Shown here: one piece after another, positions 45,313 through 53,664 of the stretch
How positions within the stretch are numbered: position 1 is the first letter of the stretch
Layout of the letters: the number at the start of each line of letters is the position of its first letter
From: Candidatus Cloacimonetes bacterium HGW-Cloacimonetes-2
GTDB lineage: Bacteria > Cloacimonadota > Cloacimonadia > Cloacimonadales > Cloacimonadaceae
DNA: 64,000 nucleotides
NCBI GenBank assembly: GCA_002842035.1
Contig: PHBP01000011.1
Location: 23,163-87,162, forward strand
Reading direction: 5' to 3'
Translations under genes and position numbers: made by a program
The notes under the pieces: generated by a model
Seen by the model: only the letters and a program-made list of their open reading frames with translations
Told to the model about the DNA's origin: nothing
Database searches by the model: none

Positions 45313-45465
45313 TTTGTCTCTCTTTTGGTGGATTATTTGTGGACTCTCGCAGACCACAATGATAAGATAGGAATGGATTGAGTAGCGGGCAAGGGGAAAG
45401 TTCGTATATATGCCAAAAGACGGATCGTATCATCATACAAGCATTGCTAAACCGATCCTTTATCT

Positions 45466-45574
45466 CACCTTAAACTTCATAGCACATCCCTCCCACCTCG
45501 CTCCCACTTATCCCCCACTTTGTGGGAGAATCGAGGGAGATACCATAGAGAATTGCGCGTTGGAGCTTAAGGTG
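45466..45574. repeat. 11-bp-period array with nested inverted repeats, locus G
   Basis: Units in 11-bp phase at 45490-45500 (CTCCCACCTCG), 45501-45511 (CTCCCACTTAT) and 45512-45522 (CCCCCACTTTG). The next 11 bases begin the complementary half (TGGGAGAATCG). TCCCAC and GTGGGA form an inner stem, and CACCTTAA (45466-45473) with TTAAGGTG (45567-45574) an outer one. It lies in the 496-bp gap between the divergent hydE and 45809 genes. A 7-bp inverted pair AAGGGGC/GCCCCTT follows at about 45580-45620. Nothing else is recognisable in the gap. Confidence 0.6.
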
Positions 45575-45808
45575 CGCCTAAGGGGCAATACCGAAAATAA
45601 TAATGCAGCCCCTTGCTACATCCGCAACTAGCATCAGTAAAAGCTTTTAGTGCCATAGAGCCTGGGCACAAAGACAAAAAAATCACACGAAGGAAGCAAA
45701 AACGGGCTAAATGGAATCCGTAGTATTATAGAGGGATGTATTTTCCCCGAAGATGGAGATGAAGATGAACAAAGACACTGGCATGACATTGGTACAAGGA
45801 GACTACTG

Positions 45809-46252
45809 ATGAGAGTAGCTTTCAAGTATGGTATCGGCGGTTACGTAGGCAAGTTTGACGATATGGTCTTTTGCTACAACCGCTCCCTGGGCAAGATCTA
45901 TGCCCGCCGGCGTGTGTATCCCACCCTTACGGAATCGCACAGGAAATTCGGCTCAACTGCCGCTAATCTCTTTTCCCTAAAGCCTTCCCAGGGCTACAAG
46001 GATGATCTTTACCTTTACCTTGTGCGCTACCGGGCGCTGAGGGGAAGTATGAAAAGCCTCGTTACCTGGAGTAATCTCTATATGAAGCTGATGTATGATC
46101 TGGCAAAGCGCGATCCCAGCATCGATCTCAAGAGCCTCACCCGGCAGGAGATTTATCAGCGTTCACTACCTGTGATCAGTATCAAAAGAGCGGTGGAGGC
46201 GGGTTTGCTGCCCGTTGTAAATGACTATGCCTCATTTGACCGCGAGCTCTGA
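45809..46252 (+). CDS. Hypothetical protein, 147 aa
   Basis: I recognise no family. The protein is basic and soluble-looking, with many Tyr and Arg in the first half (FCYNRSLGKIYARRRVYPTL) and a helical second half (LKSLTRQEIYQRSLPVISIKRAVEAG). No signal peptide or membrane segment is seen. AAGGAG precedes the ATG at a good distance, which supports expression. The frame stays open for 50 more codons upstream, to a TAG at 45656, without any usual start codon, so a longer ancestral form is possible. It stands alone between divergent and convergent neighbours. The beginning, residues 1-90, has the length and feel of a DNA- or phage-related small protein, but I cannot support that. Confidence 0.6.
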   Translation: MRVAFKYGIGGYVGKFDDMVFCYNRSLGKIYARRRVYPTLTESHRKFGSTAANLFSLKPSQGYKDDLYLYLVRYRALRGSMKSLVTWSNLYMKLMYDLAKRDPSIDLKSLTRQEIYQRSLPVISIKRAVEAGLLPVVNDYASFDREL

Positions 46253-46378
46253 GTTGCAGCGGCTAATACATCCGCGATTGCTTTGTAAAAGGCTGGAATC
46301 TATATCCGATAGCTGCCGGTTTGTGCTGAGGGAATGAAAGAGCTGTATCCGGAGGTGTAACTGCCCATACGGGGCGGA

Positions 46379-47482
46379 TTACAGATCGCCGGTAATGCTC
46401 TTATCCACGAATCTGGAATACATCAGCTTTGCCAAAGCCAGATACTTTAGCTTGAAATAGATGGTATCTCCGGTCTCATAGCCATTGGGATTTTCGCCCA
46501 GGTCATAGACCGTGAGATCGGAGCTATTGCCAAAGAAGCGGATGCCGGGATCAAATGGAACAAGATGATCGGCATCTACATCCAGGATGCCAAAATCGAC
46601 TATGGCGCGGTAACTGCTACTGTGAGGATCGGGCTCATCCGGAGTGCCATCGGATAGCTCCCTATGCCCCACCGCCGCGTCTGAGATCACTCCGTCCGGC
46701 TGTTTGTCCTTGCGATAGAGCTCCAGGATGCTGGCTTCAAAGGTGAAAGCATTGGTATGCAGATCCAAGAAAGGCTGGTTGTTCAGTGGCGAAGTGCCCA
46801 AAAACACAGCCTCGCCGATACGGAAGTGATTGATCCCCTTTGGTATCTTGCCTTTTTCGAGCAGCGGCAGGGTAATGGAACTGGCACCCGAAACATAGTC
46901 CAGATTGTGTTTAAATTTGGCTTCGAGCAGTTGCTTGTAGAGTACGAGCTGGATCAATTTGTCATAGGTCGGTTGGATGCCCACCATACAGCCCAGATTG
47001 GTGCCGAGACCGATCACCTCAATGTTTTTCAAGCGGTAGAGCTTTTTGTAAAAGGGGATCAAGCCCTCGCGCTCGATTCCCTCACGCAACTCGCCCATCT
47101 CTATCATTACGATGATGCGATGTATGATGCCCTGCTTTTCCGCGGCTTCGTTGAGCGCGGTAATCGTGATCAGAGAGCTATTCAGAGATACATCCGCATA
47201 GCGCACTATCTTGTCGGCATTGCGGGCAGAAGGAGGCTTGATAAACATCGTTCTGAGCTCCGGATTGATCTCCTTGATCAGCTTGAGTGTCCTCCATTGG
47301 CTTACACCGAGCGAATCGATATTGGTGATTGCAGGATCGCTCAGGATGGATTCGAGGACTCGTTTATCAGTTCCCAGAGCCTTCACGACTAGTGTCCACT
47401 GCTTGTTTTGAGCTCTCAGGAGACTATCCAGCTTGCGGATATTATCCAGAATGCGCTCTTTATGGACGAGTAAGCGAGCCAT
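46379..47482 (-). CDS. Alanine/ornithine racemase-family PLP enzyme
   Basis: A 367-aa fold-III pyridoxal-phosphate enzyme of the alanine/ornithine racemase (Orr, YhfX-like) family. The cofactor Lys is probably in WTLVVKALG near residue 33. Other pieces match the barrel: GVSQWRTLKLI, IIVMIEMGELREGI, GLGTNLGCMVG, SGASSITLPLL and HFRIGEAVFLG. Family members racemise ornithine or related amino acids, as in the clostridial ornithine-oxidation route; the substrate here is not proven. The upstream GNAT gene ends one base before its start, so they form an operon. The ribosome-binding site is poor. Confidence 0.82.
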   Translation of the reverse strand: MARLLVHKERILDNIRKLDSLLRAQNKQWTLVVKALGTDKRVLESILSDPAITNIDSLGVSQWRTLKLIKEINPELRTMFIKPPSARNADKIVRYADVSLNSSLITITALNEAAEKQGIIHRIIVMIEMGELREGIEREGLIPFYKKLYRLKNIEVIGLGTNLGCMVGIQPTYDKLIQLVLYKQLLEAKFKHNLDYVSGASSITLPLLEKGKIPKGINHFRIGEAVFLGTSPLNNQPFLDLHTNAFTFEASILELYRKDKQPDGVISDAAVGHRELSDGTPDEPDPHSSSYRAIVDFGILDVDADHLVPFDPGIRFFGNSSDLTVYDLGENPNGYETGDTIYFKLKYLALAKLMYSRFVDKSITGDL

Positions 47483-47483
47483 C

Positions 47484-47933
47484 TCAAGAGCCCTTATGCC
47501 ATCTCATTTCGGCATATTTGGTGCTAAAACCCAGCCTCTCGTAGAGCGCTTTGGCTGGATTGTCATACTCTACGTGCAGAGCTATGCCGCCTTCGCTGGT
47601 TTCAAAGGCTTCTCTCAGGATGGCTGTTCCGATGCCCTTGCCCCGGTAATCAGCATCCACTGCGATATAGACCAGGATATTCTCCGGGATAAAGTCCTGC
47701 ATACCCGTCTTATTCATCACAAGAGCCCCGGCAAGACGCTCGTTATCGAGAGCCAATAAGAGGTATCCACCCTTGCCGGCCTGATCCGAAAAGGCATAGT
47801 CGATAGCCTTGCTGATTGCAGCTTTATCATCTCTGAAGCGATCGAGATGAGTGTGTAGAAATTCCACTATTTGGGCTTGATCGAGTGAATTGGGGATAGC
47901 TTCTATACTGTCTGCTTTTACTATTCTAATCAT
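47484..47933 (-). CDS. GNAT-family N-acetyltransferase
   Basis: A 149-aa acetyltransferase that uses acetyl-CoA. Motif A, ILVYIAVDADYRGKGIGTAIL, contains the RGKGIG pyrophosphate loop. Motif B is ALHVEYDNPAKALYERLGF. The start follows AGGAG. The substrate is unknown. It is first in a two-gene unit with the racemase-like gene, which suggests an amino-acid-related substrate; this is only contextual. It is divergent from the TetR operon across a 175-bp gap with A/T tracts. Confidence 0.85.
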   Translation of the reverse strand: MIRIVKADSIEAIPNSLDQAQIVEFLHTHLDRFRDDKAAISKAIDYAFSDQAGKGGYLLLALDNERLAGALVMNKTGMQDFIPENILVYIAVDADYRGKGIGTAILREAFETSEGGIALHVEYDNPAKALYERLGFSTKYAEMRWHKGS

Positions 47934-48041
47934 ATTCTGCTCCTGGGTTTTTTTATGCTATCAGAAGTTTTTTCCATAGCACATTCTATTGCTATATAGT
48001 CAATTACCCCGTGTCAAGCTTTTTTTCGTTAAAAAAAGTTC

Positions 48042-48095
48042 TTGCCAAGATTACGCCCTTGATTAGCTTGGTTAGTGAATGCTTACTTACATTCA
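48042..48095 (+). promoter_or_regulatory. Palindromic operator with possible promoter for the tetR-hcp operon
   Basis: A perfect dyad TGAATG-8 bp-CATTCA (48076-48095) lies 13 bp upstream of the regulator's ATG. A possible promoter just before it has -35 TTGCCA (48042-48047), a 16-bp spacer and a poor -10 TAGCTT (48064-48069), which would put the start site inside the palindrome. TGAATG/CATTCA half-sites are of a kind known for some TetR-family repressors. The palindrome is clear; the promoter assignment is weak. Confidence 0.6.
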
Positions 48096-48108
48096 GAAGG
48101 AAGAGAGA

Positions 48109-48696
48109 ATGAACCTAACGAAGAGACAGATGGAATTGGTCGAGAGCGCGATCAGGATCATCGCCGAGCAAGGGCTGGACAAGCTCACTACAAAGAATCT
48201 GGCATCCGCCATCGGCGTGACCGAGGCTGCTCTCTATCGCCACTTCAAGAGTAAGAATGATCTGATGCGGATGATACTATCATACTTTGAAAAGCTCTCT
48301 TGCCAGGTACTGGATGATATCCGCACCGGGGGACTTGATCCTGTGGAGAGCGTGCGCCGTTTTGTATTGGATCGTTACAAGCTCTTTTCCGGTAAGCCTG
48401 CCCTCGCCAAGGTGATGTTTTCTGAAGAGATCTTCACCAGCACCCCTGCCTTCACCGATCACTACCAAATGATTATGCACAAGCATAAAAGCGAGGTTGT
48501 TGCCTATATCCTGCGTGGACAATCTGAACAACTGATCCGCCAAAATATGGATGCCAATCAGATATTCCGCATTGTGGTGGGCTCTATGCGCTTTATCGTG
48601 ATGCAATGGAATCTCAGTAGGCAAGTCTTTGATCTGGAAGCTGAAGGCACAGCATTACTCGATACTATAATAGAACTAATAGAGGTAAAACAATGA
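48109..48696 (+). CDS. TetR/AcrR-family transcriptional regulator
   Basis: A 195-aa repressor-type regulator. The N-terminal helix-turn-helix is AIRIIAEQGLDKLTTKNLASAIGVTEAALYRHFKSKNDL (in segments; about residues 10-50), typical of TetR. The C-terminal ligand domain is all-helical. The ATG at 48109 has AAGGAAGAGAGA upstream; an earlier ATG at 48079 lies inside the palindromic operator. The gene is first in an operon with a ferredoxin, a cupin and hcp, with ATGA overlap to the next gene, so it probably controls the operon and itself. Confidence 0.9.
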   Translation: MNLTKRQMELVESAIRIIAEQGLDKLTTKNLASAIGVTEAALYRHFKSKNDLMRMILSYFEKLSCQVLDDIRTGGLDPVESVRRFVLDRYKLFSGKPALAKVMFSEEIFTSTPAFTDHYQMIMHKHKSEVVAYILRGQSEQLIRQNMDANQIFRIVVGSMRFIVMQWNLSRQVFDLEAEGTALLDTIIELIEVKQ

Positions 48697-49508
48697 AGAG
48701 ACAGATCATCAATATCGATCAGGAACTTTGTAATGGCTGTGGAGCCTGCATTCCGGGATGTCCCGAAGGTGCTTTGCAGATTATCGATGGCAAAGCCCGC
48801 CTGATCAGCGACCTGTTTTGTGATGGACTTGGGGCTTGCATCGGCACTTGTCCGCAGGGAGCCATTCACGTGGAAGAGCGCGAAGCTGAGCCCTATGATG
48901 AAAAACTGGTGATGCACCAAAACATCATCCCTCAGGGAGAGAACACTATCAAAGCACATCTGCACCACCTCAAGAGCCACGGAGAGACAGGTTTTTACAA
49001 GCAAGCGCTCGAAGCCCTGGATGAGGCAGGACTGAATAGCAAGAACTATGAGATTATGGAGATCGCACCTGCCTGCAATTGTCCCAGCGAGCAAAGCAAG
49101 AGCCTGGAGCGCAAGCCTCAGGCCTCCACAGAAGCAGTGGAATCCGAGCTGAGCCAGTGGCCTGTGCAATTGCACCTGATCAATCCCAGCGCTCAATACT
49201 TTGATAATGCAGATCTCTTGATCTCCGCGGATTGCGTTCCCTATGCCTATGGTGATTATCACCGCAGATTCCTCGCCGGCAAAAAGGTCATCACCTTCTG
49301 TCCCAAGCTGGATAAGGACTTGGAGCGCTATATCGAGAAGCTGGCAGAGATATTTAAGACCCACACTATCAAAAGCGTCACAATCGTAAGAATGGAAGTT
49401 CCCTGCTGCGGAGGCACAGAGATTATCGTGCAACGTGCCTTGGAACAAGCCGGTAAAATGCACTTTGTAAAAGTAAACGTCATCTCAGTAGATGGCAAAA
49501 TCATCTGA
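48693..49508 (+). CDS. 4Fe-4S dicluster ferredoxin fused to a C-terminal domain (hcp partner)
   Basis: A 271-aa iron-sulfur protein. The N-terminal ferredoxin has two [4Fe-4S] motifs: CNGCGACIPGCPEG near residue 13-24 and CDGLGACIGTCPQG near 44-56. A linker follows, then a region with a Cys pair (PACNCPSEQ) and a C-terminal part with ITFCPKLDKDLERYIEKL and VPCCGGTEIIV. Proteins of this design are often encoded beside hcp and are thought to supply it with electrons. The start overlaps tetR, and the cupin gene follows 15 bp later. Confidence 0.85.
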   Translation: MKRQIINIDQELCNGCGACIPGCPEGALQIIDGKARLISDLFCDGLGACIGTCPQGAIHVEEREAEPYDEKLVMHQNIIPQGENTIKAHLHHLKSHGETGFYKQALEALDEAGLNSKNYEIMEIAPACNCPSEQSKSLERKPQASTEAVESELSQWPVQLHLINPSAQYFDNADLLISADCVPYAYGDYHRRFLAGKKVITFCPKLDKDLERYIEKLAEIFKTHTIKSVTIVRMEVPCCGGTEIIVQRALEQAGKMHFVKVNVISVDGKII

Positions 49509-49522
49509 TCCGGGAGAGAACA

Positions 49523-49840
49523 ATGATTAGCAGAAGTATTTCCGATATCGCCCCTGTGCTGAGTAAGAACGGTATGGTCGGCACAAAGCTGTACAGCGCT
49601 CCGGAAGGAGAAATCGTCCACATCGCTTTCGAGCCCGGTGCTCATCTGCCGGCTCATAAGACACCGGTAAACGTCGCATTCTTCGTGGTGGAAGGAACAG
49701 CCACCATCCAAATCGGGGATGAAACCGCAGATTTCCCGGTCAATACGACCATAGACAGCCCCAAAGAGATCCCCCACGCCATCACCAACAACGGTTCCGG
49801 GCTGCTCCGGATACTCGTCATCAAAATGCCCAAACCATAA
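49523..49840 (+). CDS. Small cupin-domain protein
   Basis: A 105-aa single-domain cupin (small beta-barrel). Motif 1 is HIAFEPGAHLPAHKTPVNVAFFVVEG (split) and motif 2 is TIDSPKEIPHAITN, with His residues that could bind a metal. The function is unknown; such proteins can be small dioxygenase-like enzymes or metal/ligand sensors. It sits between the ferredoxin and hcp genes with short gaps and a GGGAGAG site, so it is co-transcribed and probably linked to the same stress response. Confidence 0.82.
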   Translation: MISRSISDIAPVLSKNGMVGTKLYSAPEGEIVHIAFEPGAHLPAHKTPVNVAFFVVEGTATIQIGDETADFPVNTTIDSPKEIPHAITNNGSGLLRILVIKMPKP

Positions 49841-49861
49841 ATATAAAAGGAGAAACGAACA

Positions 49862-51511
49862 ATGAGTATGTTTTGCTACCAATGCCAGGAAACATCCCGC
49901 AACATAGGTTGCACAATGCGCGGTGTCTGCGGAAAACAGGACACCCTGTGTCATCTGATGGATCTTTTGATTTACACCCTCAAGGGTATTTCCCACGTCT
50001 CTGTAAAGCTGAACGAGAAAGGCGTTTACTATCCAAGCGACGCTCTCTTTGTGATGGGTGGGCTCTTCCGCACCATTACCAATGCAAACTGGGACGAAGC
50101 CCAGATCAAAGGCGTGATTGCAGAAGCCATCGAGCTGCGCAATGCCCGCAAGAAAGAGCTTTGTGATATCCTGGGCGGTGCTTGTGACACTTGCCCCGAT
50201 GCCGTTACTTTTGATATCACTCCCGAGCAGTATTATGAATTTGGCCAGAAAGTTGGCGTGCTCAGCACCGAAAACGAAGATGTACGCTCCCTGCGTGAAA
50301 CCATCATCTACGGCCTCAAAGGTATCTCCGCTTATGGCGAACACGCCGCTATGCTGGGCTACAAAGACGATGTAGTCAATAAGTTCTTGATGGAAGGTCT
50401 AGCTGCCACTATCAATGACGGCCTCAGTGCTGATGAACTGGTCGGCCTCGTGCTCAAGACCGGTGAGAATGCCGTGAAAGTAATGGCTCTGCTGGACAAA
50501 GCCAATACCGAGACCTATGGACATCCGGAGCCTACCACGGTGAATCTGGGAGTGCGCAACCGTCCCGGCATCATCGTAAGCGGTCACGACCTCAAAGATT
50601 TTGAAGAGCTCCTGGAGCAATCCAAGGACAGCGGTGTCGATATCTACACCCACAGTGAAATGCTGCCCGCTCACTACTATCCCGCTTTCAAGAAATACGA
50701 GCACTTCGTAGGTAACTACGGTAGCTCCTGGTGGCATCAACTTGAGGACTTTGAGAACTTCAACGGTCCTATCCTGATGACTACCAATTGCATCGTTCCT
50801 TTAAGAGATCACAATACCTATCTGAACAGATTGTTCACCACCGGTATGACCGGATATCCCGGCGCCAAGCACATCCCGCTGCGCGCTGAAGGTGGCAAAA
50901 AGGACTTCTCCGAGCTTATCGAACTTGCCAAGACCTGCCAGCCTCCCAAAGAGATCGAGACAGGTACAATCATCGGTGGATTTGCTCACCACACAGTGCT
51001 TTCCCTTGCCGATAAGGTCGTGGATGCCGTGAAGAGCGGAGCCATCAAGCGCTTTGTCGTGATGGGTGGTTGCGATGGACGTATGCCCAGTCGCAAGGTC
51101 TTCACAGAAATTGCTGAGAAGCTTCCCAAGGATACCATCATTCTCACCGCCGGTTGCGCCAAGTACCGCTATATCAAGCTGCCTTTGGGCGATATCGGCG
51201 GTATCCCCCGCGTGCTCGATGCCGGACAGTGCAACGATTCCTATTCATTGGCAATCATCGCGCTCAAGCTCAAAGAAGCCTTTGGCCTGGATGATGTAAA
51301 CAAGCTTCCGCTCTCCTTCGCTATCGGTTGGTACGAGCAGAAAGCTGTAGCAGTGCTGCTTGCCCTGCTCTATCTGGGATTTAAGAATATCAAGATCGGA
51401 CCGACCCTGCCCGGTTTCCTCTCACCCAATGTGGCAAAGGTCATTATCGATACTTTCGGCCTGCAGTGCACCACCGATGCCGATAACGACGTCGCTGCGA
51501 TGTTTGCCTAA
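49862..51511 (+). CDS. hcp: Hydroxylamine reductase / hybrid cluster protein
   Basis: Hybrid-cluster protein, 549 aa, reduces hydroxylamine or NO in nitrosative-stress defence. The N-terminal cubane motif is C5-x2-C8-x8-C17-x5-C23, the spacing of enzymes from strict anaerobes. Candidate ligands of the hybrid cluster are all present: His in SGHDLKDF, Glu in HSEMLPAH, Cys in TTNCIVP, Cys in MGGCDGR, Cys in TAGCAKY, Cys in AGQCNDS and Glu in WYEQKAVA. The ATG has AAAGGAG upstream. It is last in the tetR operon and followed by a terminator. Confidence 0.97.
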   Translation: MSMFCYQCQETSRNIGCTMRGVCGKQDTLCHLMDLLIYTLKGISHVSVKLNEKGVYYPSDALFVMGGLFRTITNANWDEAQIKGVIAEAIELRNARKKELCDILGGACDTCPDAVTFDITPEQYYEFGQKVGVLSTENEDVRSLRETIIYGLKGISAYGEHAAMLGYKDDVVNKFLMEGLAATINDGLSADELVGLVLKTGENAVKVMALLDKANTETYGHPEPTTVNLGVRNRPGIIVSGHDLKDFEELLEQSKDSGVDIYTHSEMLPAHYYPAFKKYEHFVGNYGSSWWHQLEDFENFNGPILMTTNCIVPLRDHNTYLNRLFTTGMTGYPGAKHIPLRAEGGKKDFSELIELAKTCQPPKEIETGTIIGGFAHHTVLSLADKVVDAVKSGAIKRFVVMGGCDGRMPSRKVFTEIAEKLPKDTIILTAGCAKYRYIKLPLGDIGGIPRVLDAGQCNDSYSLAIIALKLKEAFGLDDVNKLPLSFAIGWYEQKAVAVLLALLYLGFKNIKIGPTLPGFLSPNVAKVIIDTFGLQCTTDADNDVAAMFA

Positions 51512-51539
51512 AGCTTATTTGTAGAACCCAAACTCCTAT

Positions 51540-51590
51540 CCTTCCGGGAGAAGGCGAGCCGGTTGAGCTTACCCGCTTTCGGAAGGTTTT
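51540..51590 (+). terminator. Probable terminator after hcp
   Basis: CCTTCCG (51540-51546) and CGGAAGG (51580-51586) form a 7-bp stem, followed by TTTT (51587-51590) and then a pyrimidine-rich stretch. The loop is long (33 nt), so strength is uncertain. It begins 28 bp past the hcp stop. Confidence 0.55.
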
Positions 51591-51595
51591 CTTTT

Positions 51596-51709
51596 CCTGC
51601 TTGGATGCTCTGGTGATCCCCTAGTGATCCCCTAGTGATTCCCTAGTGGCGACCAGGGAGTCTCCAAAGCAACACAAGCCAGTAATCCATCCTTTCAATG
51701 AGGATGGAT
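51596..51709. repeat. 11-bp-period repeat, locus H (copy related to locus A)
   Basis: Successive 11-bp units start at 51596: CCTGCTTGGAT, GCTCTGGTGAT, CCCCTAGTGAT (twice), TCCCTAGTGGC, then weaker ones. The first four match locus A (2670-2713) unit for unit with few changes. A perfect hairpin ATCCATCC / GGATGGAT lies at 51685-51709. The rest of the gap to 51849 is AT-rich, with a GTAAGG repeated three times (51751-51778) at 8- and 14-bp steps, 22 bp in total. Confidence 0.75.
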
Positions 51710-51849
51710 GGAGCAATAGGTGAGTTCTATGAGAGCTTACTTAACAAAGAGTAAGGGAGTAAGGAGATAGTAGTAAGGTATTACTTGATATGGCTTTCTC
51801 TAATCATATGATATTATGCACTATAGCCTTAGGGATATTACTATATAGT

Positions 51850-51882
51850 TGATAAGAAAAGGGAGATTATACTGTTCTCCCT
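51850..51882 (-). terminator. Terminator after the methyltransferase gene
   Basis: AGGGAGA (51860-51866) and TCTCCCT (51876-51882) form a perfect 7-bp stem with a 9-nt loop. On the minus strand it is followed by UUUCUUAUC. It lies 42 bp past the methyltransferase stop. Confidence 0.7.
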
Positions 51883-51923
51883 GGATAAGTTAAGCTCTTA
51901 TTATATCTATACTTTACTGATGA

Positions 51924-52709
51924 TTATGCCTTTTCTGCCACAACAAAGAGCCCTGTGCCTTGGGCATTGTGATTTGCCAGATCGAGTTTGTTCAAAACAA
52001 AGGCGACAGGATAGACAAAGAGGTAGTAAATGGGTAGGATTGCAAGGGCAAGTTTGGATTGGGCGAGCATTTGCAGCGGATACTTCATCAGAAGACGCCA
52101 CGCCAGAGCACCGTATTTGCCATAGCTGTAACTGCTTTCTCTCAAAATAAATCCTGCGTCGTTCAGCTTATCTTCCAGCTCTTGCTTGTTGTAGCCGGGC
52201 CGGACGTGTTCGGCGGTAAACTTTGCTGCTTCATCCAGATCTGAAGGTGTTGAGATGATCAGCTTTGCTCCGGGATTCATACAGCTATAGAAGTTTTTCA
52301 GAACTGCCCTGTCATCTTCGATATGCTCCAGGATGTCAATCGCTAAAACGAGATCGTAATGCAATTTGGGCACAAAGACTTGCAGATCCGCTTCCTGATA
52401 ATGGAAACGGTCACCAAAATAGGCACGGGCAAAGCCGGCAAATTTCTGTAAGTAGTCTTTTTTGAGATCAGTTGCAAAGACTCTGGCGTGAGAATAGCGC
52501 TTCAGGATATAGTAGCTGTATTGGCAAAAACCGGCTCCGGCATCGTAAAAACGAAAGTCCTCATCCCGCTTGAAGTATTTGCTGATGGCTCTTTTGATAT
52601 AGCTTTGCCGGAGTAGCAGCATATCGAGCAGCCAAAAGAAGAATCTGCGGAAGGAGGCAGAGTATGTAATCATTGCATTGATACGGTTCTTGATCGGATC
52701 GTATTGCAT
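51924..52709 (-). CDS. Class I SAM-dependent methyltransferase
   Basis: A 261-aa methyltransferase with the Rossmann motifs FYDAGAGFCQYSYYIL (motif I), VFATDLKKDYLQKF, and LVLAIDILEHIEDD (post I/II), then AKLIISTPSD. The last 60 residues are more hydrophobic (PLQMLAQSKLALAILPIYYLFVYPVAFVLNKL, split), suggesting membrane association. The target is unknown; ubiquinone/glycan-type methyltransferases share this layout. AAGGA precedes the ATG. It is a single-gene unit with its own terminator and lies convergent to hcp. Confidence 0.85.
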   Translation of the reverse strand: MQYDPIKNRINAMITYSASFRRFFFWLLDMLLLRQSYIKRAISKYFKRDEDFRFYDAGAGFCQYSYYILKRYSHARVFATDLKKDYLQKFAGFARAYFGDRFHYQEADLQVFVPKLHYDLVLAIDILEHIEDDRAVLKNFYSCMNPGAKLIISTPSDLDEAAKFTAEHVRPGYNKQELEDKLNDAGFILRESSYSYGKYGALAWRLLMKYPLQMLAQSKLALAILPIYYLFVYPVAFVLNKLDLANHNAQGTGLFVVAEKA

Positions 52710-52800
52710 TGTTTTTCCTTTAATGATCTGGTTTTGAAAGCTCTCAGAACTTTCTCATTGACGGATTTTATAAAAGCAGAAATTCGTCAACAGATAAGTT

Positions 52801-53664
52801 ATGAATATGATAGTAAAAACAATAGATCGAATCAAGCGGATCAATCTGCATCTGCATACTAACGTCTCCGACGGAGCTCTCAGCCCCAAAAAGCTGATCG
52901 ACAGAGCTATTGACATCAAACTGGACCTGTTGTCGATTACAGATCACGATACCTTCGAAGCCTATCGCCATATCGATATTAAGTCACTGCCGCTGAAGAT
53001 ATTACCCGGAATGGAAATATCCTCCATACACAAAGGTTACGACGTTCATATGCTTGCCTATGCTTATGATATGAACAATCGCGAACTGGCGGAGATGACC
53101 GATATGTACTTGAGCGGAAGGCGCGACAGGGCAGTCCTGATGATAGAAAAGCTTGCTGAACTCGGGATGGAGATCAGCCTGGATGAGGTCGTAGCCTTTG
53201 CCGGCGCCAGGGAATTGATCGTGCGACCCCATATTGCCCAGGCGATGGTCAAGCGCGGCTATGTGGCGAATAAGAACGAAGCTTTTGACAAGTATATCGG
53301 CAACAACAAACCAGCTTTTGTGCACAAACCTGAGCTACTGGTGGGAGAAGTGATCAAGCTGATCCAAAATGCCGGAGGTTTCGCAGTGGTGGCTCACCCG
53401 GGAAAGCTGGCACAGCCGGAATTTATGGAAGAATTGATCGATCTGGGCATCGATGGGATCGAAGTCTGGCATCCTGATCATTACCAGTATCAGATCGAGG
53501 AGTTTACCCAGCTGGCTCTGAAGAAAGGGCTATACCTCACCGGAGGCAGTGATTATCATGGCGAACAGGACAATCACAACCTCTTTGACAACGTCCCGGT
53601 AAAGGAACTTGTCCTGGATAGCGTTAACAAGCTCTGGAAGGAGTATCAATGCCGCCTCAATTAG
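52801..53664 (+). CDS. PHP-domain metal-dependent phosphoesterase (RNase AM/TrpH type)
   Basis: A 287-aa PHP-domain hydrolase. Metal ligands are seen in INLHLHTNVSDG, LSITDHDTF, LPGMEISS, VHMLAY, RPHIAQAM, VVAHPGKL and GGSDYHG. This matches the TrpH/YciV branch, which includes 3',5'-nucleotide bisphosphate phosphatase and the RNase that matures 5S and other rRNA 5' ends. It overlaps the next gene by 16 bp. There is no clear ribosome-binding site before the first ATG; a second ATG two codons on (52807) is equally possible. Confidence 0.88.
   Translation: MNMIVKTIDRIKRINLHLHTNVSDGALSPKKLIDRAIDIKLDLLSITDHDTFEAYRHIDIKSLPLKILPGMEISSIHKGYDVHMLAYAYDMNNRELAEMTDMYLSGRRDRAVLMIEKLAELGMEISLDEVVAFAGARELIVRPHIAQAMVKRGYVANKNEAFDKYIGNNKPAFVHKPELLVGEVIKLIQNAGGFAVVAHPGKLAQPEFMEELIDLGIDGIEVWHPDHYQYQIEEFTQLALKKGLYLTGGSDYHGEQDNHNLFDNVPVKELVLDSVNKLWKEYQCRLN

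Noticed and set aside
45410..45631. 73-codon plus-strand frame between hydE and the orphan gene
   Set aside because: It runs through the palindromic 11-bp repeat array and has no homology or ribosome-binding site.
49328..50344. Minus-strand open frame of 338 codons (and another at 48558-49463)
   Set aside because: Antisense to hcp, the cupin and the ferredoxin genes, which carry intact catalytic and ligand motifs; no independent support.
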